A DNA stretch of 15,339 nucleotides. It comes from an uncultured Collinsella sp. Lineage in GTDB: Bacteria; Actinomycetota; Coriobacteriia; Coriobacteriales; Coriobacteriaceae. The notes under the pieces were generated by a model, which saw only the letters and a program-made list of their open reading frames with translations, did no database searches and was not told the DNA's origin. The translations under genes and the position numbers were made by a program. Numbering within the stretch: position 1 is the first letter of the stretch; the number at the start of each line of letters is the position of its first letter. Shown here piece after piece: positions 12,781-15,339 of the stretch. The DNA lies in NCBI GenBank assembly GCA_900549135.1, contig URNI01000043.1, forward strand, positions 1-15,339, read 5' to 3'.

Positions 12781-14159
12781 CCAAACATCTGCGGCAGGTC
12801 GATGAAGACGGTTCGATCGCTTTCGCCAGCTTCGAAGCCCGAACGGGAGAAGAATCCATAGCGATGGCACTTGAGCCCCGTTGCCTCGACTTGGGTGATT
12901 TCCTCGTCGACCATTTTTTGCGTGACGGGGGATTTGCGGAACTTTGCTTCGTAGAATGCGTAGCCCTCGGGGTCTTGCGTTACCACGTCGAATTCGCCGC
13001 TCGTTTTGTTTGCGGGATCGTCGTACCAGTACTTGCCTATGGCGTCGAAAGCCGGTTCGATCTTGCCGGTCCTGTTCTGCCGCACGAGGTATTGACGGCA
13101 GATCTCCTCGAACATATGAGGAACGTAGTTTTCCTCGAAGTCTTGGGAGACGTGACGATCATAGAAGACTTCCGGGTCGAGCAGCTGACGCGCTGAGGCA
13201 TTGCGGAAAACATAGCGATAGTAAAAGAGCGAAAGTGGGTCCACTACAAAGTAGCCAGACTTGCGCTTGTTCGTAGGGTCGTTGATGGGTGCACGCTTTT
13301 GGACGATTTCGAGTGACATGAGCTTGTCGAGCACGTCTGCCATGGCCGGACCACTCGAGACGTGCGACTGTGCCAGCACGTCCCCCCAACGGGAGTAGCC
13401 TTGTGCGAGAGCCCCGAAAACTTCGTTGGCGTTGGTCATCTTCGAGATCTCGGCGTTGAGATAGGACGGCACTTCGCTTTCTAAGCGGGCACCAGGTTCT
13501 GTGACGAGCTCGATGATGTTGTCGCGTACGCTTTGGGACTGATCGATGAGGCGATTGTAAAAGGGGATGCCGCCAAAAACGCTATAGAGCCGCACCTTGT
13601 CCTCGGGTGAGAACGCGGGATAGAATTTCGCAGCGTCAAAGTAGTCCATGGGCTTAAGCTCAAGCGCGAGATCAATTCGCCCGTAGAGGGGACTCTCATG
13701 CTCGATGAGGGATTTCATAATCTCAACGTAGGAGCCGCACAGGACAATGTTTAAACGTGAGTCTTCCTTGTGAGCGTCGATTGAGGTCTGGAGAATGCTG
13801 TCTAAGCCTTTAACCGCATCTCTCAAGTAGGGGTATTCGTCGAGAACAAGGGTAACGTTCTTATCTTTGGCTTGGGCAAACAGAAATTCGATGAGTTCGC
13901 GGATGCCTGCGAAGGCGAGCGGGGGAAAGCTCAGCGCTTCAGCAACAAGGACGGACAGACTCTCGAGGTTGTCTGCCTCGGAGGTTTGGCGGCACTCGTA
14001 ATAGACCGTTGCGACGTCTGACAAATCCGTTAGCGCCTGCTTGATGAGCTCACTTTTTCCGACGCGACGCCTGCCGTAAATGAGAACATTGCGCTGCTCG
14101 GGTGCTTTGAGCGTTTTCTTAATACGGGCGAGTTCACGCTCCCTGCCAATGAATTCCAC
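12777..14159 (-). CDS. Archaeal-type AAA ATPase with C-terminal DUF234 (nuclease-like) domain
   Basis: The 460-residue protein starts MEFIGRERELARIKKTLKA. Walker A is GRRRVGKS (29-36) and Walker B TLVLDEYPY (103-111), followed by VLCGSYVEIMKSLI (sensor-like). These are marks of the ATP_bind family common in archaea. A winged helix lies in the middle (about 250-300: AQGYSRWGDVLAQSHVSSG), and then a DUF234-like region (about 300-460) with GEFDVV (388-393) and YEAKF (403-407): D391, E404 and K406 match the PD-(D/E)xK nuclease core. The GTG start at 14159 has AAGGAA (14168-14173) 8 nt before, placed inside a dyad repeat. It is divergent from an XRE repressor gene, with the dyad array between. Function is unknown; an NTP-driven nuclease or nucleic-acid-linked switch is a guess. 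Confidence 0.9.
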   Translation of the reverse strand: MEFIGRERELARIKKTLKAPEQRNVLIYGRRRVGKSELIKQALTDLSDVATVYYECRQTSEADNLESLSVLVAEALSFPPLAFAGIRELIEFLFAQAKDKNVTLVLDEYPYLRDAVKGLDSILQTSIDAHKEDSRLNIVLCGSYVEIMKSLIEHESPLYGRIDLALELKPMDYFDAAKFYPAFSPEDKVRLYSVFGGIPFYNRLIDQSQSVRDNIIELVTEPGARLESEVPSYLNAEISKMTNANEVFGALAQGYSRWGDVLAQSHVSSGPAMADVLDKLMSLEIVQKRAPINDPTNKRKSGYFVVDPLSLFYYRYVFRNASARQLLDPEVFYDRHVSQDFEENYVPHMFEEICRQYLVRQNRTGKIEPAFDAIGKYWYDDPANKTSGEFDVVTQDPEGYAFYEAKFRKSPVTQKMVDEEITQVEATGLKCHRYGFFSRSGFEAGESDRTVFIDLPQMFG

Positions 14160-14265
14160 TTACTCGGTTCCTTCCGACTCGGTTTTGTCCGAGTTAATTG
14201 TATCGCATGAATCAGATTATGCTCGAGATTACTCGGACAAAACCGAGTCGGTTCTGTCCGAGTAA
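14160..14265. promoter_or_regulatory. Array of four 18-bp dyads forming a large inverted repeat
   Basis: Dyad A ACTCGG-TTCCTT-CCGACT (14162-14179), B ACTCGG-TTTTGT-CCGAGT (14177-14194), C ACTCGG-ACAAAA-CCGAGT (14231-14248) and D AGTCGG-TTCTGT-CCGAGT (14246-14263). A/B and C/D each overlap by 3 bp (15-bp period). The two pairs are inverted copies: 14174-14194 and 14231-14251 match perfectly over 21 bp, and 14160-14167 pairs with 14258-14265. The 36-bp centre (14195-14230) contains another dyad (GCAT at 14205-14208 and ATGC at 14219-14222) and a -10 box for the ATPase. The spacer of dyad A is the ATPase ribosome site read on the - strand. Operator and looping roles are inferred. Confidence 0.9.
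14197..14202 (-). promoter_or_regulatory. -10 box of the DUF234 ATPase promoter
   Basis: On the - strand TACAAT (5 of 6 to consensus) lies in the space between the two dyad pairs; no good -35 is found 16-18 bp upstream, where the sequence is the central dyad. Transcription would start near 14190, inside dyad B, and the leader would contain dyad A. A promoter with weak -35 flanked by operators on both sides suggests strong dependence on a bound protein. Confidence 0.5.
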
Positions 14266-14338
14266 GTTTGAATAGCGGATCGAAATTGCTATGTCCGTAT
14301 GGCAATGACGAATATGGTTTCCATAATGGCAGATATAG

Positions 14339-14367
14339 TTGACATTATCTGATATATGCAATATATT
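14339..14367 (+). promoter_or_regulatory. Strong promoter of the XRE-membrane protein operon
   Basis: TTGACA (14339-14344), a perfect -35, and TATATT (14362-14367) are separated by exactly 17 bp. Transcription would start near 14374, 42 nt before the ATG. A dyad CAGATA-N10-TATCTG (14330-14335 and 14346-14351) straddles the -35, and another TATCTG is at 14387-14392, near the start of the transcript. These are plausible XRE repressor sites. Confidence 0.8.
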
Positions 14368-14415
14368 TCTGTCATGTTGCAACGGATATCTGTCCACTAC
14401 TACGAAAGGAACTCC

Positions 14416-14646
14416 ATGCCGGGCAAAAAGAACCTACGCATGAAGGCGGCGCGCGCGGCGGTTGGCCTTTCGCAAGCTGACTTGGCCGAGGCCGTGGGCG
14501 TTACGCGCCAGACCATCGGCCTGATCGAGGCGGGCGGCTACAACCCCACGCTCAATTTGTGCGTGGCAATCTGTAAAGCGCTACGCGTTACGTTGAACGA
14601 ATTGTTTTGGGAAGACGAGAGCGACGTCGACCCTGACGCTCTTTAG
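14416..14646 (+). CDS. Small XRE-family helix-turn-helix regulator
   Basis: The 76-residue protein is almost only a lambda-Cro/C1-type HTH: LRMKAARAAVGLSQADLAEA (7-26), VGVTRQTIGLIEAGGYNPTL (27-46), then NLCVAICKALRVTLNELFW (47-65) and an acidic tail. The Q-A-D-L-A and R-Q-T-I residues are typical recognition positions. It belongs to the short YozG-like class often paired with a membrane protein gene. The start is ATG 14416 after AAGGA (14406-14410); a longer frame beginning at 14356 runs through the promoter and is rejected. The stop codon is part of the next gene's ribosome site, so translation is coupled. It probably represses its own promoter, where TATCTG half-sites occur. Confidence 0.92.
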   Translation: MPGKKNLRMKAARAAVGLSQADLAEAVGVTRQTIGLIEAGGYNPTLNLCVAICKALRVTLNELFWEDESDVDPDAL

Positions 14647-14655
14647 GAGTTTGCT

Positions 14656-15240
14656 ATGAAATTTGAAGATTTAAAACTCGTGCAAAAGTGGCGTGAATAT
14701 GCCGGCCCAAAGGATGAGCGCCTGGAGGCTGAGAGCGCGAAGATCTACAAGATTGGTTTCGTGCTGCTTTCGTTTGGCATGTTGATGATATTTTTCTACC
14801 AGTTTATAGCTCGACAGGTTGCGTGGGTTCACAGCGACGCCAGTGAAATGCCGCATGGCTTTGCAACGCCGTTCGAGGCAGCCATGTATTTGTGGCTCGT
14901 TCTCGTGATGTTGATTTGCGCAGGACTGCAAACGCGGAAGGGCTATGTCGATACCAATCGTTTTGGGCAAACCGAGCATCTTCCTGTTGGATATTTCCTG
15001 CTTCTCAGCGGTCTTAGCGGCGCCGCGTTCGCGCTTGTTATTGCCGCAATGCGCTGTATCGCTGAGGCGCAGATCGTACCGCTCGAAAGCGTCTTTTGGT
15101 TGGCGAACCTGGCCACGGGCGTGTTCTGCGGTGCGACGATTTTCGCGGCCACGTTTGCTGGCCTGTGCGCAACGTTTTTCACGGCGAAAAGACGCCGTGC
15201 CAAGCTCGAGGCAGAACTCGACTCCACTGACGATATCTAA
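14656..15240 (+). CDS. Four-helix membrane protein of unknown function
   Basis: The 194-residue protein has four predicted transmembrane segments (about 31-52, 75-93, 111-131 and 146-176). The N-terminal region is soluble and charged (1-30), and the tail (AKRRRAKLEAELDSTDDI) begins with a positive cluster, so both ends are probably cytoplasmic. I do not recognise a named domain; it resembles the unnamed small membrane proteins often encoded after short XRE regulators. The ribosome site TAGGAG overlaps the stop of the regulator, 9 nt before ATG 14656, so both come from one mRNA. A stress-sensing or envelope role is speculation. Confidence 0.85.
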   Translation: MKFEDLKLVQKWREYAGPKDERLEAESAKIYKIGFVLLSFGMLMIFFYQFIARQVAWVHSDASEMPHGFATPFEAAMYLWLVLVMLICAGLQTRKGYVDTNRFGQTEHLPVGYFLLLSGLSGAAFALVIAAMRCIAEAQIVPLESVFWLANLATGVFCGATIFAATFAGLCATFFTAKRRRAKLEAELDSTDDI

Positions 15241-15244
15241 TGCG

Positions 15245-15287
15245 AAATGGGCTGGCTCTGGGTATCCAGAACCAGCCCATTTGATTT
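15245..15287 (+). terminator. Terminator of the XRE-membrane protein operon
   Basis: AAATGGGCTGG (15245-15255) pairs with CCAGCCCATTT (15272-15282), and TCTGG (15257-15261) with CCAGA (15266-15270) over a 4-nt loop: 16 bp with one mismatch. It begins 5 nt after the stop codon and is followed by a moderate T-run (TTTGATTTC). The outer A/T pairs would let it act in both directions. Confidence 0.85.
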
Positions 15288-15301
15288 CAAGACTTTAGTC
15301 C

Positions 15302-15325
15302 GCTGGCCGCGCAGCGGCCAGCTTT
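15302..15325 (+). terminator. Second GC-rich hairpin, possible back-up terminator
   Basis: GCTGGCCGC (15302-15310) is followed by a 3-nt loop (GCA) and its perfect inverse GCGGCCAGC (15314-15322), then TTT. It lies 15 nt beyond the first terminator. With so short a T-run it may instead serve a convergent gene outside the window or be a repeated palindrome. Confidence 0.5.
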
Positions 15326-15339
15326 AAACCACCCGCTAC

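Noticed and set aside
11748..13196. A 482-residue + strand frame opposite parE and the DUF234 ATPase
   Set aside because: It crosses the parE promoter and two real genes on the other strand and resembles no protein; a shadow frame.
14356..14415. Upstream ATG at 14356 for the XRE gene
   Set aside because: It falls within the spacer and -10 of a strong promoter and so would not be transcribed; ATG 14416 has its own AAGGA.

Overview
The window looks like chromosomal DNA from a moderately GC-rich anaerobic gut actinobacterium of the class Coriobacteriia (Collinsella/Olsenella-like). This is inferred from the GGAGG-type ribosome sites with GTG/TTG starts, a sortase-anchored LPXTG protein, a perfect Gram-positive-type LexA box, and a gene mix (MerR-controlled CMD-cupin operon, Fe-S flavoprotein, stand-alone AAA ATPases) common in such genomes. 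I could not run a search, so the taxon is a judgement. No rRNA, tRNA, CRISPR array, intact transposase or phage gene was found.

Layout. (1) Bases 1-503 are a scar: the first 33 codons of a TetR regulator joined directly to the last 76 codons of a type I restriction specificity subunit (HsdS). (2) 597-1832 (+) is an AAA_14/DUF4143 ATPase, with an intrinsic terminator at 1991-2029. (3) 2079-4529 is a MerR regulator (-) divergent from an operon holding a 32-codon ORF, a carboxymuconolactone decarboxylase-cupin fusion and a dienelactone-hydrolase-like alpha/beta hydrolase; a textbook MerR-type operator with a 19-bp promoter spacer lies between them. (4) 4604-6030 (-) has a truncated Sir2-like gene and an LPXTG surface protein. 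(5) 6352-6882 (+) is an iron-sulfur flavoprotein-type reductase, followed by a long inverted repeat. (6) 6990-8084 (-) is a second ATPase with a C-terminal winged helix, preceded by three 19-bp tandem repeats. (7) 8331-12614 (-) is a parE-parC type IIA topoisomerase operon, with a LexA-type box upstream. (8) 12777-14159 (-) is a third ATPase with a DUF234-type nuclease-like tail, divergent from an XRE repressor and a four-helix membrane protein (14416-15240, +).

The most interesting element is the 106-bp intergenic array at 14160-14265. Four 18-bp dyads (ACTCGG-N6-CCGAGT and variants) form two overlapping pairs, the pairs are inverted copies of each other, and a good -10 box of the ATPase lies between them. 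The spacer of the dyad nearest the gene is the ATPase Shine-Dalgarno sequence itself. The second ATPase has helically phased tandem repeats touching its ribosome site, and the first has a C-tract able to pair with its G-rich ribosome site. Three unrelated stand-alone ATPases in 15 kb thus all carry repeats or dyads at the translation start, suggesting a shared autogenous-control habit.
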